64,000 nt of DNA from Ailurus styani (GCA_002007465.1 LNAC01000066.1:1464381-1528380), one strand, 5' to 3'; shown: positions 21,608 to 32,858, numbered from the stretch's first letter. Notes: a model not told the origin generated them from the letters alone. Made by a program: numbers and translations.

Positions 21608-21836
21608 GGGCACCTGGGTGGCTCAGTAGATTAAACATCTGCCTTGGGCTCCGGTCGTGATCCCGGGGTCCTGGGATCGAGCCCCGCATCTAGCTTCCTG
21701 CTGTGCGGGGAGCCTGCTTCTCCCTCTGTCTGCTGCTCCCCCTGCTTGTGCTCTCCCCTGCCCCCACCCCCATCAAATAAACAAACAAACAAACAAACAA
21801 ACAAATAAATAAATAAATAAACAAAATCTTTTTAAA
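21608..21836 (+). mobile_element. Carnivore SINE (SINEC)
   Basis: Sense copy beginning 'gggcacctgggtggctcagt', with the RNA polymerase III B-box region 'ggtcctgggatcgagcccc', a CT-rich middle and a tail that expanded into (AAAC)n then (AAAT)n at about 21,776-21,826. The possible TSD is only about 7 bp ('aatttac'). Confidence 0.93.
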
Positions 21837-21839
21837 AAG

Positions 21840-22745
21840 TAAATTTACTTTGCTCTGGCTGAAAGCTGTCTAAAAAGGAATGTCTCCAAGGCACTTGAAA
21901 GCGAAGCATTAAGACCTTGGGTGAGAAACTGGAAATGGAAATGAAAGAGCTACTTGCGTCATTAACACCAGGAGCATGGATGGCCACCATCAAGCCTGCA
22001 ATCTTTCCTAGGGCACCTTTCCGTTGGGTGAAGCCAGTATGTCCACAAAGGAGTTACAGGAAAATACATTCCCTTGAATGAATGATTGCTAGAACTATAT
22101 GGATTTGTCCATGGGCTTATGAGAGAGCAAGAGAAATTACATTATGCTTAGGATCCTGATTAAAGCCCAGTGACTTCATAGTGACTGTTGTTTTATTTAT
22201 CATAACCATAATGAAAAGTTAATGGACAAGCAGAGTTGTAAGAATGATGAAATGTATGTAAAGATAATTTTTTGTTAGTACTTGAACCAGAAAGATGTGG
22301 ACAATGAATTGTGAAGCAAAAGAGGCAAATTATGGTGTGTGTGTGTTTGTGTGTGTGTGTGTCCGTATCTGACCAGTGGGGCCCTGAGACCAGCTAAGGA
22401 AGGATTGACTTAGCTATTGACCCAAGAAACCAAAAAGATTCTGAGCAGACGCATGCTAGACAAAAGGTAGAAATAGCAGAGAGAACTACAGGGCAGGAAT
22501 TGTTAAAATATTGAAACTGTCCCCTGTGGCACTTCGGTTGATCTACCCCAGCCAGCCTAATGAGCCTTGTCACAGCCCATAGGAAAGAATCCCCCCAAAT
22601 TAAATCCTTTTCAGGGCTCTACACGCAGCGGAAACTGCCTCTTCTGGTTGTACCCATTTGTGACATCTAGACAGTGAGAATGAGAATGTGAAATGATCCC
22701 ACCTTTGAATCAATTTATTTTGTCTTTGGATGAGCAAAATGGAAA
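21840..22745. other. Unannotated; includes a short (GT)n
   Basis: No gene or dispersed repeat recognised. A (GT)n with one 'ttt' interruption lies at 22,333-22,363. Confidence 0.45.
22333..22363 (+). repeat. (GT)n microsatellite
   Basis: 'gtgtgtgtgtgtttgtgtgtg' type tract; short and interrupted. Confidence 0.8.
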
Positions 22746-22747
22746 GA

Positions 22748-22910
22748 TGAAGAGCTCAGACATTAATTAGACCATACCTGAGCCTCGATGCTGGCTCTAC
22801 CGTCTGACCTGGAACAGAACCTCTCCAAACCTTCGCTTACCTGTGAAATGAAAACACCTAGGTACCTCATTCACAGGAGTGTTGCAGGCTGCAGTGAGTG
22901 GAGACACGCA
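22748..22910 (+). mobile_element. MIR SINE
   Basis: 'gcctcgatgctggctctacc' (core), 'ctggaacagaacctctccaa', 'cttacctgtgaaatgaaaac' and 'acctcattcacaggagtgtt'. The order matches MIR. Confidence 0.75.
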
Positions 22911-23670
22911 GACTTCTAGCCTCACTACCAGGCATCTTATTATTATTGTTTGTTCTAAGCTCTCTCCCTGCAAATGTTACTTTGCTAAAGGCAAGTTTTT
23001 GATTTGGCAGATCGTAACCAAGAGTAAGCATTTGGATGATTCTATACATTTTGCTTCATATTATGCATTTAATTATTTTGGGTAGTTGGGGGAAGGAATT
23101 AATAAAAACGTAACAAGGAAGGCAATTCTTAAAAACGTTGTTACCATTTTCAAACATAAAAATAGAAAGGAAAATATGTTTTCTGACTTCATGAGGAGAT
23201 TCTATAAGACAGCATTGTGATGAGACATAATAGAATCTTCTGGGGACAGAAATTCAGTGGAGGGAAATTAAGTTTTGAGCCTCATTCAAGGGAGTTTAGC
23301 TATTAAAATATGAATCCTTTTCAGAATGGTACACCTGTTCTAACTCCATACATACTCTAAGGTAGTCTCTCAGATGAGATGATTGAGTGTATCCTAAAGA
23401 TGGAGATTTGACCCCTTTTGTCTGGGAAAACCCAAGACCACAAATGGTTAGGAATTTCCTTTCTTTATATGGTTCAGAATTTTCTTTACCTAGACCCATG
23501 TCCATCCATTGCACATGAACAAAAGCGATGGGCAGTCCGTAGTTTTCACTTTTCTGAGATTTTAATTTCTTTCTCATTTCTTTGTGTGTTCCAACCATTC
23601 TTAATACTTTTGAATGGAAAGAGGAATATAATTGGCAATTGATGAGAGATTTCTTCCCACTCTTTCCTCT
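22911..23670. other. Unannotated sequence
   Basis: No repeat recognised. The 141-codon frame at 23,296-23,721 (-) has no recognisable domain and overlaps the L2 end, so it is likely chance. Confidence 0.45.
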
Positions 23671-23679
23671 CATCCCTTT

Positions 23680-23930
23680 TTGGGCTAACTCGAGGACAAT
23701 TTGCAAACACAATTTAGGCATTGTTTCTCCAGAAGCTTCCTTGACCTCTCTTTCTTTAGATACGTAACACCGTGCGCAAAGTCTGTCACATCACTTCACG
23801 CTGTATTCAAAGGATTCACTTAGCGGCCTCCTCTCCTACCTGTAAGCACCAGGTAGATTTCATTCACCGCCTTTTCCTCAATGCCTAGTGTGGCATCTGG
23901 TGTTGAGCAAGTCCCAACAAGTGTTTGTTG
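23680..23930 (+). mobile_element. L2 LINE 3' end
   Basis: 'ccttgacctctctttcttta' leads into 'cctacctgtaagcaccaggt', 'aatgcctagtgtggcatctg' and 'caacaagtgtttgttg', the L2 3' signature. Confidence 0.55.
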
Positions 23931-24283
23931 TTCCCCAACCACCTGATGAACAGCGAATTTTGAAGCAGCTCTTAAAAACTCCCTCCTGGTCCATTTTCCT
24001 TTGCTGAAGCCCAGAAGGGTAGGGAAAATAGGGAAGTCCCTCTCTAGGTTCCCATGGAAACTGAAATAAATATGGCAACAATTAGAGGAGAAATGAATAT
24101 ACTAAAAATATCATTTAATAATGTAAAAGAATGTCACTTCTTCAAGTATTCACATTATACCTGCTGCCCTTTCTTTCCTTTAGGAGAATGTTTAAAACAG
24201 TTTATAAAATGATGGTTCTTTGTTACTTACAAAGCTGACTCCCTCTATCCCAGTAATACAATTCATGTGTGTATCGTTACCCA

Positions 24284-24628
24284 CTCAATGTTTATGGCCC
24301 CCTAAAATTCGCATGTGGAAATCCTCACCCCTGATGTGATGGTGCTAGGAGATGGGGTCTATGGGAGGTAGTTAGGTCGTGAGGGTGAGGCCATCATGAA
24401 GGGGATTTGTGCCCTTATAAGAACAGACATGAGAAAGATGGTTTTTCCCTCAGCCATGTGAGGATCAATGAGAGGATGGTAGTTTGCAAACTATGAGGAT
24501 ACCCACCAGATACCGGGTCTGCCAGCACCTTGACAGTGAACTCCCCAGCCTCCAGAACCGTGAGAAACAGATGTTTTTTGTTTAAGCCCTCTGGTATGTA
24601 GTATTCTGTAACAGCAGCAGACAGACAT
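24284..24628 (+). mobile_element. MLT1-type solo LTR (ERVL-MaLR)
   Basis: Clear MLT1A-like order: 'ccccctaaaattcgcatgtg', 'gaaatcctcacccctgatgt', 'gggaggtagttaggtcgtga', 'tttgtgcccttataagaaca', 'gccatgtgaggatcaatgag', 'gccagcaccttgacagtgaa', 'ccagcctccagaaccgtgag' and the terminal 'tctgtaacagcagcagacag'. No internal region remains. Confidence 0.85.
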
Positions 24629-24639
24629 GGATTCATGTC

Positions 24640-25310
24640 CCTCCACAGTCTGGATCTGTCTATGACTCTCTCTCTTCTTTTTACTCAGTCATTTTTTTTG
24701 CTCAGCGCCAACAACAATGCACGAGACAACTGTGACCAAGAGACCCAAAGGAGTCCCTTGCTGGCTCGTGGAGTTCACAGTCTAGCAGGGGAAACAGAGA
24801 ATCTCACAAGTGAGCAGATGAGTAGACAGAACCTTACAAACTACCCAGGGGGCATGCAGGGAGGAGCAAGGTGCTCAGATGGAGAGCACTGGAGGGATAG
24901 TCCGTTGGGTAGGGAAAAAGAGCCTAAGGGAGGGAGAGTCGGGAGTTTGAGGGATGGAGAGAAGGCTCCCCTCCCATGGCTGTAGCAGAGTTGAGCAGGA
25001 GGAAACGGACTCTGTGAGGTGGAGAGGAATTTAGGTTTCACTCAAAGTGCAGCGGTAAGCGGCGGAAGCATTATAAGCAGGTGCGAGCTGGTAATACATT
25101 TCAGTGAGCACTGTGCTTGCTGCCTACAGAGCAGCTTGAGAGGGTAAGTAACAAACGGCAGAAGCCAGGTATGAGGTTTTCAAGAAATTCAGCAAGAAAC
25201 GGTAGTGCTTTTGACAAGGATGACGGTAGGGAGGCAGGGAGATGTGGATGTGCTTGGCGAATATTTTGCAAGGAGGCATGTCAGGACTTCATGTGTCATT
25301 TCTCTGCACA
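24640..25310. other. Unannotated sequence
   Basis: Nothing recognised. The open frame at 24,635-24,985 (+) has no family features. Confidence 0.45.
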
Positions 25311-25316
25311 AAACCT

Positions 25317-25556
25317 TTTTTTGTTTGTTTGTTTGTTTGTTTAAGATTTTATTTATTTATTTATTTGAGAGGGGGAGAGAGAGCCTGAGCACGGGGAGGG
25401 GCAGAGGGAGAGGAAGAGCAGACTCTCTGCTGAGCAGGGACCCTGATGCTGGGCTCCATGCGGGGTGGGGCACAATGCAGGGCTTGATCCCAGAACCCCA
25501 AGATCATGACCTAAGCCAAAGGCAGACATTTAGCAGACTGAGCCACCCAGGGGCCC
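25317..25556 (-). mobile_element. Carnivore SINE (SINEC), antisense
   Basis: Antisense copy with the tail complement expanded to (TTTG)n (25,320-25,341), then 'agattttatttatttattta', a GA-rich middle with an extra 'gggctccatgcggggtgggg' segment, and the 'gactgagccacccaggggcc' head. Candidate TSD 'caaaacct' on both sides. Confidence 0.93.
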
Positions 25557-26060
25557 AAAACCTCTTGATGGCTCTCCTCACCGCAAAGAGCGTCAGTCAA
25601 ACATCTTACGGAATGGGCCCCTTTCCTCACAGTTCTCCTACTCATCCACTCTGTTTCAACCCCACCGACCTCTTGGCTGTTCCCGGAAAAAACAAGCCAT
25701 GCTCTCAGCTCTTCTGTTCCTTCTGCCTGAAACAATTTTCCGCAGGCTGTTTGGACATCCTCACAGTTCACCCCCTCAACTGGTCCCATCTTTGCTCAAC
25801 TATATCTCGGCAAAGACCCCCATGACCATGCTCTTTAACGCTGCGTGCTCCCCACATCTCCCGCAGACCTGATAGCCTTTCCTGCCTTACTGTTCTTCTT
25901 GACCCTTTCCACCTCCTAACATGTTATGTCATTTCGTTTTTTATTGTGCTCATTGTCTGACTCCTGCACTAGAATGTCGGCGGCTCCCATGATGTTCCCC
26001 ATAGTACGGAGCGGAGTCTGGTACGTGGGAAGAGTTCAACGAATTTCGTTTTGTGGGCGA
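25557..26060 (+). mobile_element. L2 LINE, 3' region, long copy
   Basis: About 500 bp of L2 3' sequence: 'cttctgttccttctgcctga', 'tttgctcaactatatctcgg', 'cctgatagcctttcctgcct', 'catttcgttttttattgtgc', 'tgactcctgcactagaatgt' and 'catagtacggagcggagtct'. A SINE interrupts it on the left. The plus-strand frame running from the SINE into this L2 is not a gene. Confidence 0.7.
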
Positions 26061-26064
26061 TCAG

Positions 26065-26980
26065 GGAAGGAATCAGCGATGGGCAGCTGTGAACAACTGG
26101 GTCCTGCTTTTTAATGGGGTAGGAAAAACTGAGAGGGAAATCGAAATCGTTTTGATTCTGTGATAGAATTAAAACAAGCTCGAGTCCATTTTATTCTATG
26201 ATAAAGTCAGTGTTTAGAATAAAATGGGATTGAACTTTTTTTTTTTTGAGAAGTTGAGAAATAGCGATCTGGAGGAAACTGTGGAAGGCCTGGCAGAACA
26301 GTTAAAGAGAGCACTGGCGGCTCCCTCCCCCTTCCCTTCTGCCCCTTCCCCCTCCCTCCCTGCAACACCTGCTTCCTTCCTGCACATTTCCCTCCTCACC
26401 CTGAAGCACCCTCCACTGCTCTCTGTGGTGAGCCTTATCTCCTATCTCTTCCCCTTTGTTGTCTCTAGGACTTCCTGCATTTGCTTCCAGCTGTCACTTC
26501 CAGCCACTCATAATCTGGCTTCTGCGTCCCCTGCGAACAAAACCAGTGACTTCATCATTAGAATAAAATCCTTCTATTAATTTTCCTGAGCTTGCCCATC
26601 CAAGCTACTCATGCATTTGTAATGACAGGAACCATCCCCTGGGCTAATAAATCTAGACCAAACGCAGATCCATTTCTACCTACTTGTTCAGGCCTTTCCC
26701 TCTTTCATAGGGCCCACCTTGTTCCTCTCCATTAGCTTTTATAATGAACCATGGGCTTTAAGCTGCAGTGACATGGAATGGCTAGTGGCTTTCTTATGGA
26801 TGGGGGCGACGGCTTAGAAAATCTTTGGTGGATAAAAGAAACACCAGCAGTTCCTTACAGAGCCATGAACTCATAAAAATGCATTCTTAATTGCTCCCTT
26901 AACACTTTCATCCTGATGCTAAGCATCCTGCTCCTTGCTGGCCTGTATAAGAGAGCTCTTTTAATTTTCTGTTTGAATGA
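26065..26980. other. Unannotated; pyrimidine-rich block
   Basis: 26,320-26,420 is a C/T-rich run that gives long biased frames. No gene recognised. Confidence 0.45.
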
Positions 26981-26984
26981 CATA

Positions 26985-27075
26985 CTGTTTCGGAGAGGAT
27001 TAAATGGGGTAATACGTGCAAAGCAATTAGGACAGTGCCTGGCATCTAACAGATGCTCAATAAATGTTAACTGTT
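26985..27075 (+). mobile_element. MIR 3' end
   Basis: 'gaggattaaatggggtaata', 'caaagcaattaggacagtgc' and 'ctggcatctaacagatgctc' followed by 'aataaatgtt' is an unmistakable MIR 3' terminus. Confidence 0.85.
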
Positions 27076-27079
27076 CTGA

Positions 27080-27424
27080 TCTACCAAAGCCCTTTCCCTC
27101 TGCCTATTGTCAGATTGGGGCTCATCCAAGAGGAGTCCCCCCAAAGGATCCTCAAAACCAGGGGGAAGCCTTCTCCTTGCTGAAAGAATCACACCTTAGG
27201 GCCTATTCATCTTCATCTGTTTTCAGCCAGACACCTGACAAAGGGTTGAACTTGGTTTTGTTGGAAACATCGAAAAATTGCGTTTAACAAAACCAGATGG
27301 CTATTAAACTAAAAACCATGGATCTTAGTGTTTGTTGGAGCTTTTCAACTCTAGACATACAGTGATGGGTAGAGAGTGAGAATATAAGCCTGAAAAGACC
27401 TTAAATATCATTACCTAGCTTGTC
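27080..27424. other. Unannotated sequence
   Basis: Nothing recognised. Confidence 0.4.
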
Positions 27425-27545
27425 ATTTTTTTTTTCTTATAGGAGATTAAGGTCCAGAGGGAGAAAAGCCATTTGCCTAAGGCCTGTAGTGAGTTTGTGG
27501 CTGAGCGAGATGTAACCAAGTTTCCTGACCTGCAGTCCGGTGCCC
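27425..27545 (-). mobile_element. MIR (antisense)
   Basis: 'ataggagattaaggtccaga', 'ccatttgcctaaggcctgta' and 'cctgacctgcagtccggtgc' follow the antisense MIR order. Confidence 0.65.
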
Positions 27546-27549
27546 TTCA

Positions 27550-28555
27550 GACCTCTTTCCCTCACCAGCAGGGCTTCCTCACGTAGAGCTGGAGTCAGAT
27601 CTCATTCTACAAGGGGACAGAAAAAGGGGAGCCTCGGGCTGTGGGGGGATCCAAGACACTGCTCTCACTCACTGCTCTCACTTCCCCTCACTCATGCTAA
27701 CGTCTCAGGCACAGCGAATGGCCGAAAACCAGAAAGTTCTTTGTTGGTCATGGGTACCTTGGATTAATCCAGAGTTGACCTAAACTGAATGCTAATTTGC
27801 AGAATCAAGAGCAAACCAAGGATGGGGTAAGAACGAGCAAGGGAAGTCGGTATGCACGTTCCACATTGTGTTTCTTTAAGGCAATGGCTGTATTTTTGTA
27901 ATTCTGCATTTCTCAATAAATATTTGTTGAAGGAATGATAAACCCTCAGCCTTGCTCAAGCATCACCCTTAAACAATATTTTAAACATATTCCAAAACCC
28001 TGTGAGAGCATCAGGCACCATTATATCAATCTGATAACACAAGAGCAAGGCAAAATTTGGATCTGAAAAATAAAGTTGGCCAAAACCTGTGCTCCAAATA
28101 AATGTGTCTAATGGACACATTTTCCAGCCCATTTATCTTATCTAATACAATTTCCTAGTTCTGTGTTTGTCTTAAAAGTCTCCTTATTTTGACAATTTCT
28201 AGATAGAGTGTACATAGTACCTCCATGACTAAAGACACAATGATCAAATGATCACCAAATAAATATATAACTACCACAACAGTAAGCCATATGGAATAAA
28301 GGGCATGCTGAGCAACAAGAGCCTAATTACTAAAGGTGAAGCTTGCAGAATGTAGAGGGAATGGTCTGCTGTGACTCATACTCTTCTCCCCAGTTGAGTT
28401 CTGAGTTCAGGTCCAGCTGCCTCCCTCTACTTTAGGACCTAAGCAAGAAATTCTCCTATAGACTCCACAGTTAGTGTGATTTTGTAAGTGCCATTCTTTT
28501 AAGAAATCTGCTTCTCTTCAGAGCAGGAGCAGAAATAGACAAAAGGAAACTAGAT
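27550..28555. other. Unannotated sequence
   Basis: A possible old-repeat tail near 27,880-27,940 ('ctcaataaatatttgttgaa'). Otherwise nothing recognised. Confidence 0.4.
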
Positions 28556-28559
28556 TTCA

Positions 28560-28800
28560 TTGATTCATTAAATATTTATGGAGTCCCTGCTAGGTGCCAG
28601 GCACTTTCCCAGAGCTTAGAATACAATAGATATTGAAAGAGACTTGGTTTCTGATCTCTTGACATTTATAGGCTTATAAGAGAGGTGGATGGTAATTAGA
28701 TGAGTGTACAAAGAAAGATATAAACACAAATTATAAGTGCCAAGAAACAGGAATTTATGAGAAAGCATAACTTAATTCCAATTAAGGTTCTTAAAAGGCT
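28560..28800 (+). mobile_element. Old interspersed repeat, 'tgccaggcactttcccagag' type
   Basis: 'ttaaatatttatggagtccc', 'ctaggtgccaggcactttcc' and 'ttataagagaggtggatggt' resemble a common ancient mammalian repeat that also seems present at 48.98, 31.43 and 52.24 kb. Family not assigned. Confidence 0.4.
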
Positions 28801-28825
28801 TTTCTAAAGATTTAAAGTCAAACTG

Positions 28826-30141
28826 AGTTTTTTTAGAAACCACTTTATTGAAGTATGATTGACATATAAAAAGCAGTACATGTTTAATGTATAGAACTCA
28901 ATGAATTTGGTGATAAGCATGTATCTGTGAAACCATTACCCCCACTAGATATTAGACATATACGTAACCTCCCAAAGTTTCCTCCTGTCCCCTTTATTAT
29001 GATTAGTGGTGTGTGTGTGTGGTAAGAACACTTGATATAATATCTATCCTCTTAGCAAATTTTAAATATACAGTATACTACATTGTTAGCTATAGGCATG
29101 ATGTTGTATAGTACCCCTCCAGAACTTGTTTACCTTGCATCAATAAAACTTTATACCCTTTGACTATGATCTCTCCATTTCTCCCCCCTCTACTCCTAGC
29201 AACCACCATTCTACTCCTCGCTTCTATGAGTTTGATTATTTTAGATTCCACATGTAAATGAGATTGTACAGTATTTGACTTTCCATGTTTGCCTTATTTT
29301 GCTTAGCACAATGTTCTCCAGTTCTATCTATGTTGTTGCAACCGGCAGGATTTCCTTCTTCTTTTAAGGCTAAAAAATAGCCTCATGCAAAAGAAAGCAG
29401 TTGGACCCTTATCTTATACCATCCACGAAAATCAACTCAAAATGGATTAAACACTTAAATGTGAGATCTAAAATCATAAAACTCCTAGAAGAAAACATAG
29501 GGAGAAAGCTCCTTTTGGTTTCTGTTCTTGTTCTGAGCAATCTATTTTTTTTTATATGACTCCAGAAGAAAAGGCAACAAAAGCAAAAATAAACAAGTGG
29601 GACTATATCAAAATAAAAAGCTTCTACACAGAAAAGGAAATCACTAACAAAAGGAAATGATCATTTGTGGATGGGGGGAAGTATTGCAAATCCTAAATCT
29701 GAACAGAGGTTAATACCCAAAGTATATAAGGAACTCAACTCAACAGCTAAATAATAATAATAATAATAATTTAAAAAAATAAGGAACTCAACTCAATAGC
29801 AAAATAATAATAATAATAATTTAAAAAATAAGGAACTCAACTCAGTAGCAAAAAGAAACAAATAACCTGGTTTAAAAATGGGCAGAGGAACTGAATAGAC
29901 ATCTCCCCCCAAAAGACAAACAAATGGCCAACAGGTACATATAAAGATGCTCACTCACGGAAACGCACATCAGAACTAAGACTGATGGCTAAAGTGAAGA
30001 ACACAAGAAACAACAGGTGTTGGTGAGAATGTGCAGAAAAAGGAAACTTTTTGCATATGGGTAGGATCATAAATTGACATAAAAATTATGGAAAACAACC
30101 TGGAGTATCCTCAAAAAGTTAAAAATAGAGGTACCGAGTTG
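28826..30141 (-). mobile_element. 5'-inverted (twin-primed) L1 insertion
   Basis: 28,826-29,385 is antisense L1 3'-end sequence that starts with a T-run (poly-A complement) and 'accactttattgaagtatga'. It runs back to the point where ORF2 reads 'cagcctta'. From about 29,386 the L1 is in sense: 'ttggacccttatcttatacc', 'aactcaaaatggattaaaca', 'aataaacaagtgggactata', 'gggcagaggaactgaataga' and 'tatcctcaaaaagttaaaaa'. An inverted 5' segment joined to a direct 3' segment is the twin-priming structure, inserted on the minus strand. Any TSD is weak: 'agatttaaag' occurs at 28,808 and 30,142 but is not flush with the tail. Confidence 0.8.
29728..29850 (+). repeat. Three tandem copies of an L1 segment with (AAT)n spacers
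   Basis: 'aaggaactcaactca' begins at 29,728, 29,781 and 29,830. The first two units end in an (AAT)n stretch and 'ttaaaaaa'. Periods are 53 and 49 bp. A single L1 motif was amplified together with a newborn AAT microsatellite. Confidence 0.9.
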
Positions 30142-30384
30142 AGATTTAAAGAAGGTGTATAGTTAACGAAGCAGAGAGGAGTGTAGCCCCAGCATAGGTA
30201 TTGGAAACACACTGCATCAGGCCAGGTTGTACCTGGAAAATTCTTTTACCCAATGATTAAACTATAAATTATAGGGAACTGGGTATCCCAGAGTAATGAG
30301 TTAAATTGCCAGAGCCAGGGAGTCCAATCTGGCCCCGGTACTTGTTTTTGTACAGTTCATGAGACAAGATGGGTTTTTACTTTT

Positions 30385-30577
30385 TTTTTTAAAGATTTTA
30401 TTTATTTATCTGACACACAGAGAGAGATCACAAGTAGGCAGAGAGGCAGGCAGAGAGAGAGGAGGAAGCAGGCTCCCGCTGAGCAGAGAGGCCATTGCAG
30501 GACTTGATCCCAGGACCCTGAGATCATGACCTGAGCCAAAGGCAGAGGCTTAACCCACTGAGCCACCCAGGCACCCT
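30385..30577 (-). mobile_element. Young carnivore SINE, antisense
   Basis: Has the mustelid-like block 'acaagtaggcagagaggcag' followed by 'gcagagagagaggaggaagc'. The TSD 'ggtttttactttt' lies at about 30,372-30,384 and 30,578-30,590, perfect over 13 bp. Confidence 0.96.
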
Positions 30578-30599
30578 GGTTTTTACTTTTTAAACGGTT

Positions 30600-31425
30600 A
30601 AAAAAAAAATTGAAAGACGAATAGCTCGTGATGTATGAAAATTGTATCAAGTGTAAATTTCAGTGTCCAGAAATAAAGTTTCACTGAAACTTGGCTGCAC
30701 CCATTTATTTATATACTGAAGTAGATTTGAGTCATCACAACAGACACCACGTGGACTGAAAAACCTAACTCTTTGCTCTCTGGGCCTTTGCAGAAAAGTT
30801 GACCAATTCTTGGATTATGAGAAAGTGCTTCTTTTGAGAAGATGTAATTGTCAACACTGATGTTGCTGCTTGAGGGAAGGATTTAAATGTTTAAAGTAGG
30901 AGATTTATGTTAGTTCCAAGGCAAGTCCCTTCCATGTGTGTAAAAGTGACTGGCCTGTTCTCTGGCCCAGGTGTCCCTCAGAGATAACTTCACTTCCGAA
31001 TAAGCCCCTCTGTCCCTACTATGAGGAGGCAGCCACCTGCAGGGGTGGGGGTGTGTGAGTGGCAGTGGCAGTGGTTCATCTGACAAGAACTGCCTGCGGG
31101 ACTTGTCACATCTGACGTCAGAAGTGGGCAGCGGCATCTGGGGACACCAAGGCTGCCAGGGCCCGTGATTCTCATCTCTCTCCTCCTGCTGCACCGACAC
31201 AGGAAGGGTAAAAAGGAGGTTCCGTTATCTGGAGTGCTCACTTTCCCTCTGTCCAGGGCAGCGGCTCCAAGGCACAGGGTGTGAGCAAGGAAAAGCACAC
31301 ATGCATGGCTGCCCATTTGCTCCTTGCGCATCTGACCACTTGCAGACAGAGGACCAAGAAGTTCAAAACAGAAAATGCTCCTGCTTCCATTCCTCCCTTT
31401 GGGAGGAGCCATATGAAGAGGGGAA
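30600..31425. other. Unannotated sequence with a CRE palindrome
   Basis: No gene recognised. The 181-codon minus frame at 30,990-31,535 lacks any known domain and runs into an old repeat. A perfect TGACGTCA lies at 31,113-31,120. Confidence 0.45.
31113..31120. promoter_or_regulatory. CRE palindrome TGACGTCA
   Basis: Perfect 8-bp CREB/ATF consensus in 'catctgacgtcagaag'. It is isolated, without a CpG island or TATA nearby, so function is uncertain. Confidence 0.3.
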
Positions 31426-31429
31426 GAGC

Positions 31430-31590
31430 AGTCCAGGCAGAAGGAACCGTGTGTTTGAAGGCTCCCAAGTGAGAAAGAGCTCGAGGTGGTGGAGAACAGA
31501 AAGGAGGCTTCTGTGGCTAGGACTCGAAGGGCCAAGGACAGGGTGTAGGAGAGGAGGTCCGACAGAGGCTGGAGTCAGGTCAGCGAGGCT
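31430..31590 (+). mobile_element. Old interspersed repeat fragment (family not assigned)
   Basis: 'cagtccaggcagaaggaacc', 'gtgtttgaaggctcccaagt' and 'aacagaaaggaggcttctgt' resemble the 'ccaggcagagggaacagcaagtgcaaaggcc' repeat class also seen at 48.98-49.6 kb. Confidence 0.4.
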
Positions 31591-31594
31591 TTCT

Positions 31595-32623
31595 GAGGAT
31601 ATGCTCCTCCCGCCATGACTTCCCAGGTCACAAAAAGGCTGTATCCTGTGCCTGGTCCTCTTGGAACCCAGTTCTCACTCTGTGAGGAAGCAGGGAGCCC
31701 ACACGGAAAAGCCACCTGAGTCGTTCCCGTGAACAGCATCCCCACAGCGACCGCAGCGCAGTGGCTGACTTAACGTCCAGACACAGGCACAAGCCGGCCT
31801 TGATACTATTCCAGCCCCGGCTGCTGAGTCGCTTCAAGTTTCTGGTATTCCCACCTGAAGTACTGGACACTGTGAAGGAGGAGCGAGCTTCCCTGACTTC
31901 CTGACCCCCCCGAGTCCATGCACATAATAAAATGGTTGGAAGGACTTTATGCCACTAGCGTGTAAGGAGATAAGGAATGAAATTAGACAGCGTTAGAGAA
32001 CCAGAACAAGGAGCTAAAAATCCTAGTTTCCTGGAACCTACTCTTGTCAATTGCCTTCCTCTTTCACTTAGCAGAATATCTACTGGCAATATCTCCCCCT
32101 TTGGTGTTTAACCTAACCACCCAGAACCACACAGGACTCTTTCCAAGCCCTACTTACGCTCTCCCTACCAGTTCTGTTGCAATGGCTTCAACCCACAAGT
32201 TCAGTTCTTTCACAGAGCCCACCAACACATGGTCTCACCTGCGAAGGCACTGGAAAAGGACATTCTAACAGGTTTGTGATTTATCTTGCTTCTCCTCAAA
32301 GGGATAGTTCATCTAAGGGGGGAGGAAAACTGGTAAGCCCAAATCACTGCTCTGTAGCCAAGGAAGTTGAAAAGAAAAAAATGTTACGTGCAAAGCTAAT
32401 TTTACCTAGCTGCAGGAAAACGTGGACGAAACGAACACCTGCTCATAGATTGTCACCTTTCTCACAAACCCTGGGCATGATTTGCTATTCAATCTGCATG
32501 CAAATTTGATCAGACCACAGCTTGCTTACTCATCATAGCCTGTTTTCTTGGAAACAGATCCCTCTTGGGATTGCGGAAAGTTCGACGTAAACTGTCAGGT
32601 TTCCCCAAATGCTGGCTCAAATT
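31595..32623. other. Unannotated sequence
   Basis: No recognised repeat or gene. Confidence 0.45.
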
Positions 32624-32640
32624 GCTCCATGGGAGTCTTT

Positions 32641-32783
32641 TTTTTTTTTCTTTAAGATTTTATTTATTTGCAAGAGAAAGGGCGCTGATCAGGGAGCCCG
32701 ACTCATGGTTCCTTCCCAGGACCCCGAGATTACAACCTGAGCCGGAGGGAGATGCTTAACCGACTGAGCCACCCAGGTGTCCC
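32641..32783 (-). mobile_element. Internally shortened carnivore SINE, antisense
   Basis: Only about 143 bp: the GA-rich middle is largely missing between 'atttgcaagagaaagggcg' and 'ctgatcagggagcccgactc'. TSD 'gctccatgggagtcttt' at 32,624-32,640 and 'gctccatgagtgtcttc' at 32,784-32,800 (few mismatches), so both ends are original. Confidence 0.92.
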
Positions 32784-32858
32784 GCTCCATGAGTGTCTTC
32801 TGCCAGCCACTGCTGTTCTTGCCTGCCACCTGTCTGTCCATCCTCCTTGCCCTGATAC

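Noticed and set aside
21608..21760. A tRNA gene (A/B box-like motifs in SINEs)
   Set aside because: The B-box-like 'ggtcctgggatcgagcccc' belongs to tRNA-derived SINEs; no tRNA cloverleaf with an anticodon arm and acceptor stem is formed. The same applies to all other SINE copies.
28560..28800. MIR 3' end
   Set aside because: 'aaatatttatggagtccctgctaggtgccaggcac' resembles several ancient families; the following sequence does not continue as MIR, so I left the family open.
30990..31535. 181-codon minus-strand open frame
   Set aside because: No recognisable domain, Cys/Ser-rich low-information content, partly over an old repeat (31.43-31.59 kb), and overlapping frames on both strands. Length is compatible with chance in GC-moderate DNA.
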